DNA from: Humulus lupulus
Lineage: Eukaryota > Streptophyta > Magnoliopsida > Rosales > Cannabaceae
DNA: 64,000 nucleotides
NCBI RefSeq assembly: GCF_963169125.1
Contig: NC_084797.1
Location: 102,139,868-102,203,867 of the forward strand
Direction: 5' to 3'
A program made the translations under genes and the position numbers. Positions 46,341-58,175 of the stretch are shown here, one piece after another. Each line of letters begins with the position of its first letter. The stretch's first letter is position 1. Below the pieces are notes generated by a model. It did not search any database, was not told the DNA's origin, and saw nothing but the letters and a program-made list of their open reading frames with translations.

Positions 46341-48595
46341 ATCCTAGCACTCCCGCTCATGTCGAAGTGTTTGGGCATACCTTTCCCTTATTTTTTTACT
46401 ATCCTCAGCCAAGTGTGTACCTCCACATATAGTGTCTAAGGTAAAGTCCACAGGCCCGGGTTGCAAGGGTGGAGATCTCTATCGTTTGAACCCAGGATTG
46501 TTGCTGCCTCCTTCTCCTTGGGGTGTCCATGCCCAGTACTTTTTCAACTTTCCTGACCAGAGAAGAAATTCTATCTCGTCTTTGAGGTGATTGCATTCAT
46601 TTGTGTCATGACCATAATCTCCATGGAAATGACAATACTTATTCATGTCTCTCTTACACATCTCTTTCCTGATGGGTGGAGGTTTCTTGTAGGGAACTTC
46701 TTCATGACTAGCAAGATATATTTCCGCCCGGCTGGCCGAGAGAGTGGAGTAATTAGTGAACTGAGGCTCATACTTGGTTGGTTTTTCATTTGAACTCGAC
46801 TTAGCCTTTTTTTCTTCATGGTGGTCAGATCCGTTATTCCCACGTTTCTTTCCACCATTTTGATCGTTTTCACCATTCTTAGGAGGGTCAGCAGATCCAC
46901 CCAGATTTTTTATGCCTTTCTCCTCTTTCTCAATCGCGTCATCCAATTTCATATACTTATCCGCTCAGTCAAGAAATTGTTGAAGTGTTGAAATTGGATT
47001 TCTATGGATACTATCCCACAAATGGCTTCGATAAGTTATTCCAGAGGATATGGCAACCATCTTCCGCTCGTCTTCGATAGCAGTTGCTCTGTTGGCCTCT
47101 CTCATGAATCTCTGTATATAATTCTTTAGAGATTCATCCTTTCCTTGTTTGATATCTGCCAAGTGGTTGGCATAAACTGGTGGAGTCCGAGCATGACTAA
47201 ATTGTCTACAAAACTCCTTCCTGAATGCTTCCCAAGAGGTACTGGAATTCGGTTTAAACATCAAATACCACTCCTGGGAAGTATCTAACAATATGGTTGG
47301 GAAAACTCTACACCGATAGTCGTCACTTACCCTGCTCTGATCCTCAAATTTCCCAACATGTCTGATGGGATCCGCCTTTTCTGTATATACCGGCAGTATC
47401 GATGCTTTATATTTTGCTGGTGACTGAGCTGCTCTAATCCGGGCACAAAATGGGCTGCCACTATTGTGGTCTATCGCATCCATCTCGGAAGGTTGTTTTG
47501 ACAAACCTTGCACTGCAATCATTAGCACGTCAAGGTGGGCTTGGATGGCTGGTGCAACTGACGAAGTTCCAAGGTCTTGACCGCCTGGTCGGGCATTACC
47601 ATCTAGTGCACTGTCGTCAAGTATTTCTACTTGACTGGCAGGGCGGTTCAGATTTTTCCCTTTGACCGAGCCGGTCCTCCTCTTGTTGGTGATAACGTCC
47701 CTTAGATCCTTCCAGGAAGCATGCTCTCCTACCTGATCGAACACCTTACTTTTCAATTTTTCAGAGGGCTTTACTACGTGGGACCTGCTCTCTCCTACTA
47801 CATTGCTGGCTGGAGTGCAGTGGAGGCTTTTCGGTACGTCCCGGGTAGTATTTTCCTCCTTGTGGGTTGTTGTCTTCTTTATCCTTTGACTGGTCAGTGT
47901 GATGACTATCAGCCTCATAATGACCATGCCCATCTTTGAACTGTGAAGTCCTCTTATCTCGAGGAGTTCTGGTCTAATCCTGCCTAGGTAGAGTCTTTTT
48001 ACTGCCCGATCAGTGACTCCCTGATCTAGAAGTTTCTGATCGGTGGCTCCTGGAGGGGGTTCTAGAGTTCTCCCTTTGCGTCGAGGTAGTTCCAGATCGG
48101 ACCCCATCATCTTCCCGACCAGGGGGGTTACTCCTACTTCTGTCCGGTCCCCAAGAATTGGTTCTGTCAGTGGTCCTCCGACCAGCATTATTATTTTTTG
48201 CACCCTGTGCGGCTGCTCCTCGTGCTGCAGTCTGGGGATTGGCCCGGGTGAGCTGAGTGGCTGCTTCTAGAACAAGTGCAGCCTCTCAGTGTCGCCGATC
48301 AGCCTCCTCTTATCGTCGCCTAATCTCTTCACTCCTGGCATCCATCTCCTATTTTTGTTGTTCTAACGTAGCTCTCTGCCTGGCCATCTCTTCATCGAAA
48401 GACTACTGCCGAGCATTGAATTGCATAATCTTCTCTTGGAAAGCACCTATTGCTCCTTGGAGTTATTTAACCTCTGGAGTCGTCTCCTCGGCAAGACCCT
48501 GGGCTCAGTCTCAAGGGTCCAGGACCTTCTGATCTAGCGGGCTCTTTCGACGTGCTTGACTTCTTAGATGCCACATTGGTATTCTTGGGCGCCAT
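46341..48595 (-). pseudogene. gag of element F
   Basis: The ATG at 48595 starts MAPKNTNVASKKSS, 57 bases after the LTR. The capsid core is in the long frame 48203-46965: ILPVYTEKADPIRHVGKFEDQ, SSTSWEAFRKEFCRQFSHAR, GKDESLKNYIQRFMREANRA. Near 46640-46580 is a zinc-binding stretch YCHFHGDYGHDTNEC followed by LKDEIE, typical of TAT gag. Stops or shifts lie near 48465, 48205 and 46955. The reading continues as a spacer (LDTICGGTHLA) to about 46341 and then stops without a protease. Confidence 0.88.
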
Positions 48596-48652
48596 AATGA
48601 TATGATAGTAGTGTGTTTCTTCTCTTCAGGCTCTCAATGAAAGCACAAAAAA

Positions 48653-49834
48653 TGTTGATCACGATTTCAGCCAACGACGAGTAGATGTCAAAATGACAAT
48701 AAGCCTTGTATAGAAAATACGACACCAATAATTTTATAGTGGTTCAGCCCCAATTTATTGGTAATAGCCTAATCCACTTGGAGTTATGATATATATATCC
48801 TACACTTAAGATCAGATGAACTCGAGTCAACTGAGTTTCTTAAGTGTAAGTAGAAAAATACAGAGTTTCTCTCTCTAGAGAATACAAGCTTTCTCTCTCT
48901 AAACTCTCTCATAAAATGCCCTAAGAATGCCCCAAGTAACAGTCCCAAGTTCTCAAAATCAGAGAGCTCTTTTTCCTTTCAAAAGACCAGATCCCCTTAA
49001 ATGATGCCATGAGCCATTTATTTATAGGCTCATGGATCATACATCATAAATATCCCTTTGACCGGGTCCTTGGTTCTTCCAACCAACTTTAATTAACTAA
49101 AATATAAATAAATTCAAGTTACAATAATATAGCTATTATTTCAGGATATCTAAGAGATTCCTGCTGCAGTTGCAAATGATTCGGATTGAAGCCGTTACGG
49201 AAGCTTTACTGAAGAGTTACTAGACGGTAACTTCTGAGATTCTGATCCGTGGACCGACCAAATCCATCCCTAAAGTGACTGGTCGGCCAAGACAACTCAC
49301 CGGTTGGCATAGGCAAGCACCTTCTAGCATACCTCTGGTCGGTATAGGCAAAGCACTCCTCTAGCACACCACCTCTGGTCTAACATGACACATCTTTGGT
49401 CTAGCATGACACATTTCTGGTCTAGCAAAACACTTTACTGGTCTAGCAAAACACTTTACTCGTCTAGCGAAACACTTTACTGGTCTAGCAAAATACTTTG
49501 CTGGTCTAGCAAAACACGTTACTGGTCGGGAAAAACACTTTGTTGGTCTAGCAAAACACTTTACTCTCAAGTGACTGGTCGGACATAATTTTTTACTGGT
49601 CGGTCAAGAACCTTACTGGTCGGACAGAAACCTTACCTGGTCGGTCAAATCACTTTTTGACTAGGTAAATTCATTTCCCGACCAGTAATATCACAACTCC
49701 ATAGGTCAACTTCCAACCTTTGCACTTCCTTGGTCAACACATTTATTAACTATTAATGTGTCATTTGCTGACCATGCATTGCCACTTGTCACTTTTGATT
49801 GCCACGTCATCAAACTGAAATTTTGGGGATAATA
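48653..49834 (-). mobile_element. 5' LTR of element F (1182 bp)
   Basis: The plus strand starts TGTTGATCACG. It ends GGGGATAATA where the other LTR has ATAACA, so the outermost TG has mutated to TA. Target duplication GTTTG follows directly. The two LTRs are otherwise close along their whole length. The first bases inside (48652 down, TTTTTTGTGCTTTCATTGAG) hold the primer site, whose tRNA I cannot name. Confidence 0.92.
49375..49563. repeat. 21-bp tandem array, 9 units, in 5' LTR of F
   Basis: This is the same array as 43625-43855 with two units fewer. It gives the repeated seven-residue pattern in the minus-strand frame 49361-49570, which is an artefact of the array. Confidence 0.95.
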
Positions 49835-49839
49835 GTTTG

Positions 49840-50290
49840 GTTCTATGAATTCAACTTAACTTAATTGCCACGAGAATAAGCACTCAAACCTCTTTAAACA
49901 CCTAGTTCTATAAATTCAACGTGGCCTGACTGCCATGAGAACAAGAACTCACACTAAACAGATGGTTCTATAAATGCAACGTAACACAAATGCCACGAGA
50001 ACAAGAACTCAAACCTTTTTATATCCTTGGTAATATAAATTCAATGTAACACGAATGCCACGAGAACAAGAGCTCACACCTCTTTAAACACCTGGTTCTA
50101 TAAATTCCACATAACATGAATGCCACGAGAACAGGAACTCACACCACTTTGAACACCTAGTTCTATAAAGTCCACATAACATGAATGCCACAAGAACAAG
50201 AAATTACACCACTTTAAACACCTGGTTCTATAAATTCCATGTAACATGATTGCCACAAGAACAAGAACTCAAATCATTTTAAAGGTGATT
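49840..50290. repeat. 65-bp minisatellite, seven units, in element G
   Basis: Units start at about 49840, 49905, 49965, 50030, 50095, 50160 and 50225. Each carries GGTTCTATAAATTC, then ATGCCACGAGAACAAGAACTC. One unit is 60 bp. The array lies between integrase and the antisense ORF of G, and element F inserted exactly at its left edge. TAT elements are known to carry such arrays in this region. Confidence 0.9.
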
Positions 50291-51283
50291 CCAACATTTA
50301 GTCTCTTGTAGGCTCATAGTCATAGAAGTAACTTCAACGCGAAATTTACTATTGGTCCTAACTAGGCGTCCTATGACCCTGCAATCCAAAGATTCGGGTT
50401 TTCAGGGGTCCTTGCACGTGGAACCGCTTGCCCCCCGAGTACGCAATACTCGAGTATTCGGTAAGGGACTTCCCCTACTCCTCAAGTGTATGTCTTGGAG
50501 ATTCCACTAGCCATTTTAGATCTCATAACTCCTCCGGCTCAATGTCCTCGGGAGGTGATGCTAATAGGGTGTCCAAGTACACATGACTTGGGCATCCGTT
50601 CACATCTCGGAGATTAAGATTTGGTTATTACTCCTCGGGCGCGTGCTGTCCTCGAAAGGTAACCTGAATCTCTAAGTTCTCGTTACACTGGGTTTTCTCC
50701 TTATTTTCTAATTATTGGATATCACGATGCGATGGGTGCTTCACTCGTCGACTAGCCAAGCTTCTTATGTCACGGATTTCCCGGGGGTCGAGTACGGGGT
50801 ACTCGGTCTTCCTTTCGCATCTCGAGACCAAGAGACTTGGTCAGAGCTCCTCAATCTCGGTGTCCATGGGAGGTGACAAAAGTCTATTCTCGTGATACTT
50901 AGGTTATCTAGCTCCTAGGTTCTAAGCTATGTTCCGCCTGGAACAAGCTTAGTCTTCTAAGGTAGAGTTGACTAGTTTCCTAAGATTTTCTATTCTCGAG
51001 ATGGTGATGCTAGGCTTACTCCTCTTGACAGACTTAGTTTCCTAGGTCGTTCCCTATGAGGCGTAACGCTACCCTAACTCCATGCCCCCCCAAATGATCA
51101 GAGACTAGTCTGCGATCACATGTCTAGGCGAGCGGGTGTTTTTACATAGCATTAATAGAATAAAGGAAACCAATAAATGTAAGCAGACAATAAATTTCTT
51201 ACCGTGTTTTTCATACACAATTTCCATTGGATATGCCCAAAGGCTACAAGAGGTATTACAGAAAGAAAGAATGTTTGCTGCTC
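50291..51283. other. Untranslated region of G between minisatellite and integrase
   Basis: There is no recognised gene. Several short motifs around CTCGGGAGGTGA and CGAGTACGgGGTACTCG recur. An internal polypurine-tract-like site lies at 51084-51099 (minus strand TGATCATTTGGGGGGG). The ORFs between 51105 and 51407 overlap the end of integrase and are mostly shadows. Confidence 0.5.
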
Positions 51284-52420
51284 TGGTAATATCAGGGAAG
51301 ATATCCAGCATTCCAGGTGTGAGGAATCAACTCCCCACTTAGTCAGGCTAACTTGTATGTTCCCAGACACACAACTCTCTCGACTTGGTATGGGCCTTCC
51401 CAATTAGGTCTCAACACTCCTGCACCAGGGTCTCGGGTGCCTAAGAAGACTCTTCGCAACACCAGATCTCAAACCCCAAACTTTCTATCTGTCACTTTAG
51501 AGTTAAAATACCTAGCTACCTTCTGTTGCTAGGATACTACTCTAAGCTGACAAGCTTCGCGCAGTTCCTCCACGAGGTCTAAGGATTCTCAAAGTAAAGC
51601 ATGGTTCGTGGTCGAGTCATACATGTCCTGTCGGTGTGTGGAGATTGCTACTTCAACTGGGAGCATAGCCTCATACCCGTAGGCCATCGAGAAGGGAGAA
51701 TGGTTGGTGGAGGTCTTGGCAGTGGTGCGGTAGCTCCACAGTGCCCTAGGCAACTCCTCGGGCCAAGCTCCTTTTGCCTGCTCCAAAATTTTCTTCAAAG
51801 TGAACTTGTGTGTCTTGCTAACTGCTTCCACTTGGACATTGGCTTGCAGGTGGGCCACAGAGGAGAAGCTCTTGATGACTCCATGCCATTGACAGAAGTT
51901 CGTGAATACTTCACTGTCAAACTACAATCCATTGTTGGAGACTATCTTCCTCGAGAGCCCATACGAAAAACGATGTTCTTGATAACAAAGTCCAAAGCCT
52001 TTTTAGAGGTGATCGTAGCGAGTGGCTCGGCCTCGACCCACTTTGTGAAGTAGTCGACAGCCACTATGGCTTATTTCACTCCTCCCTTCCCTGTAGGCAG
52101 GGACTTGATAAGGTCGATGCCCGAGACAGCAAAAGGCCATGGGATGGTCATTTGTGTAAGCTCATTTGGTGGTGCTTGGGGAATGTTGGCGAAGTGCTGG
52201 AACTTGTCACATTTCTTGACATAATCCATCGCATCTCCATTCATGGTGGGCCAAAAGTATCCTTGCCTTAAGATTTTTTTGGAAAGGCTCTGCCTCCCAA
52301 CGTGATCCCCGCAAAAACCCTCGTGTACTTCTCGAAGAATCAAACTGGCTTCTTGCTTGGACACACACTAAAGCAAAGGCATAGAGTAACCTCGCTAATA
52401 AATCCTACCATCCAAGATTA
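51284..52420 (-). pseudogene. Integrase of TAT element G
   Basis: The zinc module HEGFCGDHVGRQSLSKKILRQGYFWP is at 52315-52240, with the Cys pair read CDKFQ (second Cys lost). The core begins WPFAVSGIDLIKSLPTGKGG near 52130 and VDYFTKW near 52060. The later part LPRALWSYRTT and YGYEAMLPVEVAIS lies at 51760-51650. The C-terminus near 51340-51284 reads ELIPHTWNAGYL and then a TGA. Stops and frameshifts are many. The second catalytic Asp region near 51950 is damaged. Confidence 0.82.
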
Positions 52421-53520
52421 TGTACCTCAATACTTGATAAAGCAGCTTCCGAGCTGCCTTCTTATCCTGGGGCAGCTCCCCAGAGATGAGATATTTAACT
52501 ATTGACTCCATCCACCCATCTTGGGGTTGTACAGACTCCACCTCATCTGGAGCTGAGACACTCAGAGATTCCAAGTAATCAATGGGGACCACATTTATCA
52601 ACTCAGCATCTTTGGTTGTGGTGAACTTGGCCAGGGCGTCAGCATTGGAATTCTGCTCTCGTGGCACCTGCTGAATAGTGAATCTTTGAAAGTTATGCAG
52701 GATTTCTTGAGCCTTTGCTAGGTACGCTGCCATCTTTGTTCCTTGGGCCTGGTACTCTTTGAGAACCTAGTTCACAATGAGTTGGGAATTACTAAAGATC
52801 TCAAGGCCCTCAGCTTTGAGCTCCAGTGCCACACAGAGCCCAGTGATTAAGGCTTCGTATTCCGCTTCGTTGTTAAAGGTGCTAAACCCAAAGTGGAGGG
52901 CACTATGAACTCTGTGATCCTTGAGGAAAACCAAAATAAGTCCAGCCCCAGCACCATTTTCGTTCGAAGATCCGTCAATGAACAGCTTCCAAGATGGTCC
53001 GACCAATGGGGTACCCTCAGTCTTCTTTTGATCAGGGAATGCCTGACCTTTTATGGTAGTCCTCCGATGGTAGGTGATGTCAAACTGACTTAACTCCACC
53101 GACCACTTCAAGAGTCTTCCCGACGACTCAGGTTTCTGAAGGACTTGTTTGAAGGGATGGTTTGTGAGTACCTTAAAAGGATGCGCCTGGAAGTAGGGTC
53201 TTAGCTTTCGAGAGGCCACCATTAAGAAAAAAGTTAACTTCTCCATTAGTGAGTACCTAGACTCTGCCCCGAGGAGACTTTTGCTAACATAATAGACGGG
53301 GTGCTGAACACGGCTTTCTTCCCTTACCAATGCCGTACTGATTGCATCTTTTGACACAGCCATGTAGAGCAAGATAAGGTCTCCATCTACTAGATTGGTT
53401 AGGATCGGAGGATTTTCCATGTGCGCCTTGAGCTATTAGAATACATGTTCACACTCTTCCAACCATTCAAATGTCTGACTTCCTCGGAGGACATTGAAGA
53501 AAGGGATGCACTTGTCTGTT
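52421..53520 (-). pseudogene. Two RNase H domains of TAT element G
   Basis: The first domain has LILLYMAVSKDAISTALVREE near 53370, HPVYYVSKSL, and FKVLTNHPFKQVL near 53150. A second, archaeal-type RNase H follows: WKLFIDGSSNENGAGAGLIL near 52990 and NNEAEYEALITGL near 52870. Asp, Glu and Asp positions are expected; the last is read as Asn in FSNSQLIVN. The double RNase H is diagnostic of the TAT lineage. A linker with REQNSNADALAK (52680) leads to integrase. Confidence 0.85.
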
Positions 53521-54240
53521 GCCTTGGAGACAAAATGGCTCAAAGTTGTGATCTCCTTGTCAGGCTCTGAACGTCGTTATGTTTTCGAGGAGATGGCATC
53601 TCGATTAGGGCCTTGATCTTCTTGAGGTTTACCTTAATTCCTCGAGCACTGAAAATGAAGCCTAGGGACTTACCGGAGGCAACCCCAAACGTGCACTTTT
53701 GGGGGTTTAATTTCATTTTGAATCGATGAAGCACCGTGAAAACCACAGTCAAGTCGCCCACATGGTCAGGGGTGGTCCTGGACTTTACCAACATGTCATC
53801 CACATAAACCTCCATGTTTTGCCCCAACTAGTTCTTGAACATCTTGTGAACCAGCCTCTGGTAGGTGGCGCCGACATTTTTCAATCCGAAAGGCATCACT
53901 ATGTAACAATAGACACCCTTATCAGTTTGAAAGCTAGTGTGCTCCTGATCTACGTGCATGGATATTTGGTTATATTCCAAGTATGCATCCATGAATGATA
54001 GCAACTCGTAGCCAGATGTGGCGTCGACCATCTGGTATATCTTGGGGAGTGGGAAGCAGTCCTTTGGACAAGCCTTATTAAGGTCCAAGAAATCGTCCTC
54101 AAAGTGTCTCTTGGCTTTGGCATGAGAACAGGATTGGACAACCACCTGGGGTACTGGGCTTCTCGGATAAATCCATTGGAGAGGAGCTTGTCAACTTTAA
54201 CCTTGAGGGCCTCTTTCCGAGTTTGATCAATCATCTACTG
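53521..54240 (-). pseudogene. Reverse transcriptase of TAT element G
   Basis: Pieces include VDKLLSNGFIREAQYP near 54190, LNKACPKDCFPLP near 54080, LLSFMDAYLEYNQISM near 53990, and YVMPFGL-type residues near 53890. The catalytic YVDDML is at 53806-53789. FKMKLNPQKCTFGV follows. A frameshift lies near 54150 and a stop near 53828, so the copy is dead. Confidence 0.87.
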
Positions 54241-55125
54241 CTTCTACTGGATGGGAGCAAAGCTAGGATCGATATTCAAGGCATGTCATATGATGTTCGG
54301 ATTAATACCAGTCATGTCACAATGTTACCATACGAACACATGTTGGTTCTCTCGGAGGAAGCCTACCAATGCCTCTCGAACTTCTATTTTCATGTTTTCC
54401 CCAACTTTTACTTTTCTATCGGGGTGGAGGTATCAAGAACTACCTCCTCCACCTCCTATATTGGTTCAATGGACCTATCCTCTTGAACCCTTGAGTCCAA
54501 ATCATCAGGCCCAGTCTCCTGGACAGCTTGTACTTTCGATGCCTCAGGCATCTCGGGGCCTTCCTCCAGCCTCACGGGAGTTTTGTGGGAGACATTGTAA
54601 CACTGTCTCACCTCTTTCTGGTCTCTGTGGACCGTACCAATTCCTGCCTCCATGGGGAACTTCATGCACAGATGGAGAATGGAGGTGACGACTCCGAACT
54701 CCACCAGCGCATGTTGTCCCAGGATGGCGTTACGCCAAGGAATAGTCCACCACCACAAAGGTGTAGTATTTGAAGGTCTGGCGTGGCACCTCTCCAAGCG
54801 TCACAGAGAGCTTTGTCTATCCCATTGGGATAAGGGCTTCTCTCAAGAATCTGTAGAGTGTTGAGGTGCATGGGGACAAGTCTGTCGTGGTAAGCCCTAT
54901 CTTCTCAAAGGCTGACTTAAACAGGTAGTTCACCAAACTCCCGTTGTCTATCAGGATCTGTGCCACCATTTTGTTGGAGACTTGGCTCTCAATCACCAAT
55001 GGGTTGTGATGTGGGAAATGCACTCTCCAAGCATCATCTTCGGAGAATGTTATGACTTGGTCAGTCATTCGTGGCATTTGGGCAGGCAACTGGGCCAAAG
55101 CCATTACCTCATCATCGTGATTCAA
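54241..55125 (-). pseudogene. Protease of TAT element G and linker to RT
   Basis: The frame 55125-54817 has ITFSEDDAWRVHFPHHNPLVIE, then VAQILIDNGSLVNYLF, where Asp-Asn-Gly is the usual active site of TAT protease. The linker to RT (54816-54241) is low in similarity and frame-broken. The open frames on the plus strand here are antisense shadows. Confidence 0.82.
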
Positions 55126-56819
55126 AGCTCATGCATACCTATTCTACAAGCTTCATGAAGTACCCCCATGTGTGGCCCTCCTGAGATGTTTCCTACCTAC
55201 CTATTCATCGGAGGAAGTCCTTGGGCCATTAGGGAACTACAGCTCTGGGACCTGTGGTGCAACAGGTGGGACCACCGGTCCTGCCACGAGAGGTTGTGCT
55301 TGACGTGCTCCACGCTTACAATATTGATGGAGGTGTCCCAGCTTGATGAGATTCTAAATCTCATCCTTGAGTTGGCGGCACTCATTGGTGTGGTGCCGTA
55401 TGTAGTTGTGGTAAGGACAAAATTTTCTAGGGTCTCGCCTTTCCCTATCTCTCTGTATGGGTTGCGGCTTCCTGTAGTGAACGTGTTGTGTTGTGGCCAC
55501 GAAGATATTATCTTGAGAGTCTACCAAGTCGGTGTACTCAGAATATGGCGAGACATACTTCTCACCAGATATGACTCCTTGCTCGCCCTGTGCAGCTCCA
55601 CTTCCCTTGGGCTTCTGGCCCTCGCCTTTCCCCTCGTGCCTACTGCTGCTAGGAGCTCAATTGGATTCGGCAGGCTGGGAGAGGACAACAACTCCAGCAC
55701 TGAATGCAGGCTGAAAAGCACTATATCTAGTGGGCGCTGCCCCATACCCTGTTGGAGCCATGCTGAATCCAGGAGCGGGCACGATGCTATAACCGGAAGG
55801 TGGAGGGCTTTGGCTAGGTTGGACTCCCCCTAAGCCCCGTTGGATAGGCACAAAAGGGGAATATTGGATTTCTAAAGCCACGAGGCCAGGTGCGGCCGAG
55901 GTAGGGAAAAAGGTGGATGCTTCGAATGCCCCAATCTGGGCATCCCCCCAGCTGATATATTCTTGTGCTCGATGAATGAAGTTGTCAAGACATGGGCATT
56001 CCCTCCATTGAAGGTCATCCCAAAGCGGGGACCCTGTGCAGATGTCAGCTTGCAATGCCATCAATTGCTGGCCATCATCGACCCTTTTAGTTCTCGCTGC
56101 TTCCTCCTTAAAGCATTTGATGTAGGCCTTGAGGGTCTCAAAGGGACCTTGCTTTATGTTGGCCAAGGCATTGACCTCAAACTTACCTTCTGAACTCCTA
56201 TGAATTTTTTTAGAAGGCAGATGATAATAGATGCAATGATTGAATGGACCTTGGTCGGAGCTTTTTAAACCACTCATCTGTTGGCCTCGTCAGGGTGGCG
56301 GGAACACATGACACTTAGCATCATCAGAGACGTGATGCATGAACATCAATCTATTGAACTTGGATATGTGGTACGTGGGGTCCCAGCCACCGTCATAGGG
56401 TTGTATGGTTAGCATTTCAAAGCCTGGTGGTAGAGGAGCCTCAACAATGTAAGGAGTGCATGGCTCCACTTCTTCATCTTCCGAGTTAGACTCATGGCCT
56501 TGTCGCCTGGCCATCCTGAGCATTATTTGCTTCAAAATTTCTAATTTCGAATGGATTAAGTTACGATCTCGATTGATGCTCTGAGTCGGGTTATCTCTTC
56601 TTTGAGTGTTGAGATTATCCCGGAGGTCTGGCAGACCTCTGCCACCAGGCTCATGTCCTCCTGCCTTATTGCATCTATGGGCATTGAGTATGTCTCGCAG
56701 GTCTTCCTGTCCTCGAAATGCACTATTATCCTCGGAACGAGCTACTTCAGTCTCTCCATCGGACTCGGCGTTTTCGTTTACCGAGATACTAATACCACGT
56801 TCTCAGTTTTGCGGGGCAT
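55126..56819 (-). pseudogene. gag of TAT element G
   Basis: The ATG at 56819 opens MPRKTENVVLVS. The core is in EAPLPPGFEMLTIQPYDGGWDPTYHISKFNRLMFM (56450-56330) and NALANIKQGPFETLKAYIKCFKEEAARTKRV (56180-56080). The C-terminal zinc-like stretch near 55400-55360 ends ECRQLKDEI. A stop at 56294 and frameshifts break it. The 221-codon plus-strand frame at 55168-55833 is its antisense shadow. Confidence 0.83.
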
Positions 56820-56845
56820 TCCTTGGGCAAATCCCTTGACCGTTA

Positions 56846-58175
56846 TGTTGGGAATTATGCTCTGAAAGCATATGTAGTAGACATTGTTTTATGAAATAAA
56901 TAAATAAATTGAATGTGTTATGCAAATATTTTATGGACTATATTATTCTGTGATAATATTATGTAAATATCAGAAAAATTCCTAAGTTCATAGATGTGAT
57001 CTCAAACACATATTGGTACGGAAGGATTGTGTTTGAGATAAATGAACTTGAATAGTTCGTAGTAAAATAAAGTTATGGAATAATTAGATTAATTACTGCA
57101 AGTATGGTCCACTAGTATTATGAATACATATCATCTAGATCCGGATCACTAGTGTAGTAGGACACTTTAGTGGAGGTACTTTATATATTAGAGAATATAT
57201 ATAACTGGACCAGATATGTTTATTAATACTTAGTTAAATACCGTTTCGAAGTATTAATTAAATATATCAACTGATGATCATATACAAATAGATCTTAATC
57301 CTGATGTTACTATGAACTCCTGTTTATGTTATATGAGTTCTTTGATTCACTCGTTAGGGTCTGTCAAAATGATCAAGCTAGAAACTTTTGTTTTGGTAAC
57401 TTATTAATGTAAATGGTTGGGGACATAGTATACAGATATGGAATCTAAAACTTCTCGTAAGAGATTGAATAATGGTTCTCTTAAGGGTTGACTTTTGGGA
57501 TTAAAAGGTTATTGAGCTCGAATTCATAATTTAGTTATGAATTAACATTCACCAGTAAAGTCAATGGTACTTAAGGAAACAAGAGATAATTAAAAGGGTA
57601 AAATGGTAATTCTATTCCCAATTAATTATGAACCATTATTAGAGGGTTAATTTGTATACAATGATTATATCAATGGCCGCTTTATCATTAAAGTACCCAG
57701 TAAATGAAATGTCTATAATTACAAGAGTGCAGTCTCATATTTATAGTGGAGTAATCATGAGATTAATAAATTAAGTTTATTTAATTAAAGAGTTTAATTA
57801 ATAATCTCAAATTTATTGGAGCTTGGAATTATAGGTCCATAGGTCCCCACATCGGCTCTATCAACGCTATTCAAGGTAAGAGTTGATATAAAGGGAAAAA
57901 TAGTTGAAATACATATTTAAGAAGAAATTTCTTCTTCGGGCCAAAATATGCAATTATATAATAATAGTCACTAATTAATTAATTACAAATTAGTTGTAAT
58001 TAACAAAATTAATTCATACTTAATTAAAATATAATTTTCAAAATTATATTAAATAATTAAATTAATTTCGAAATTAAATTAAATAATTAATTAATTATAA
58101 TTTTTGAAATTATAATAAATTAAATATCTAATTTTTTAAATTATATTGGTTTTAATTAATTGGTAGAATTAATAT
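56846..58175 (+). mobile_element. Copia (Angela-like) LTR, 3' end not defined
   Basis: It starts TGTTGGGAATTATGC, preceded by CGTTA, 26 bases upstream of the G gag ATG. Middle parts match the LTR at 30581-32597 in reverse: AATAATGGTTCTCTTAAGGG, TATAGTGGAGTAATCATGAG, and TATTGGAGCTTGGAATTATA. No primer site or internal region follows. It ends against the TAT LTR at 58176, with an AT-rich tail. It is a solo or truncated LTR. Confidence 0.75.

Larger units (their letters stand above)
42905..49834 (-). mobile_element. Element F: complete non-autonomous TAT-type element with gag only
   Basis: Two direct LTRs (42905-44126, 48653-49834) bound a 4.5-kb interior. The perfect 5-bp duplication GTTTG lies at 42900-42904 and 49835-49839. 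The interior holds gag, a fragment of the antisense ORF and polypurine tracts, but no protease, RT, RNase H or integrase. It matches the type described as terminal-repeat retrotransposons with a GAG domain. It must have been mobilised by enzymes of another element. It sits inside G between antisense ORF and pol. Confidence 0.93.

Noticed and set aside
49361..49570. Repeat protein with a seven-residue Cys/Arg pattern
   Set aside because: It arises from a 21-bp tandem array in an LTR, where any open frame is repeated.
49840..50290. CRISPR-like regular repeats
   Set aside because: Units are contiguous 65-bp tandem repeats without distinct spacers, in a plant retroelement.
54251..54688. 145-codon plus-strand ORF
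   Set aside because: It lies opposite the G protease-RT linker and has no recognisable domain.
55168..55833. 221-codon plus-strand ORF
   Set aside because: It is antisense to gag of element G, whose minus-strand frames match known gag and zinc-like motifs. Composition is that of a shadow frame.
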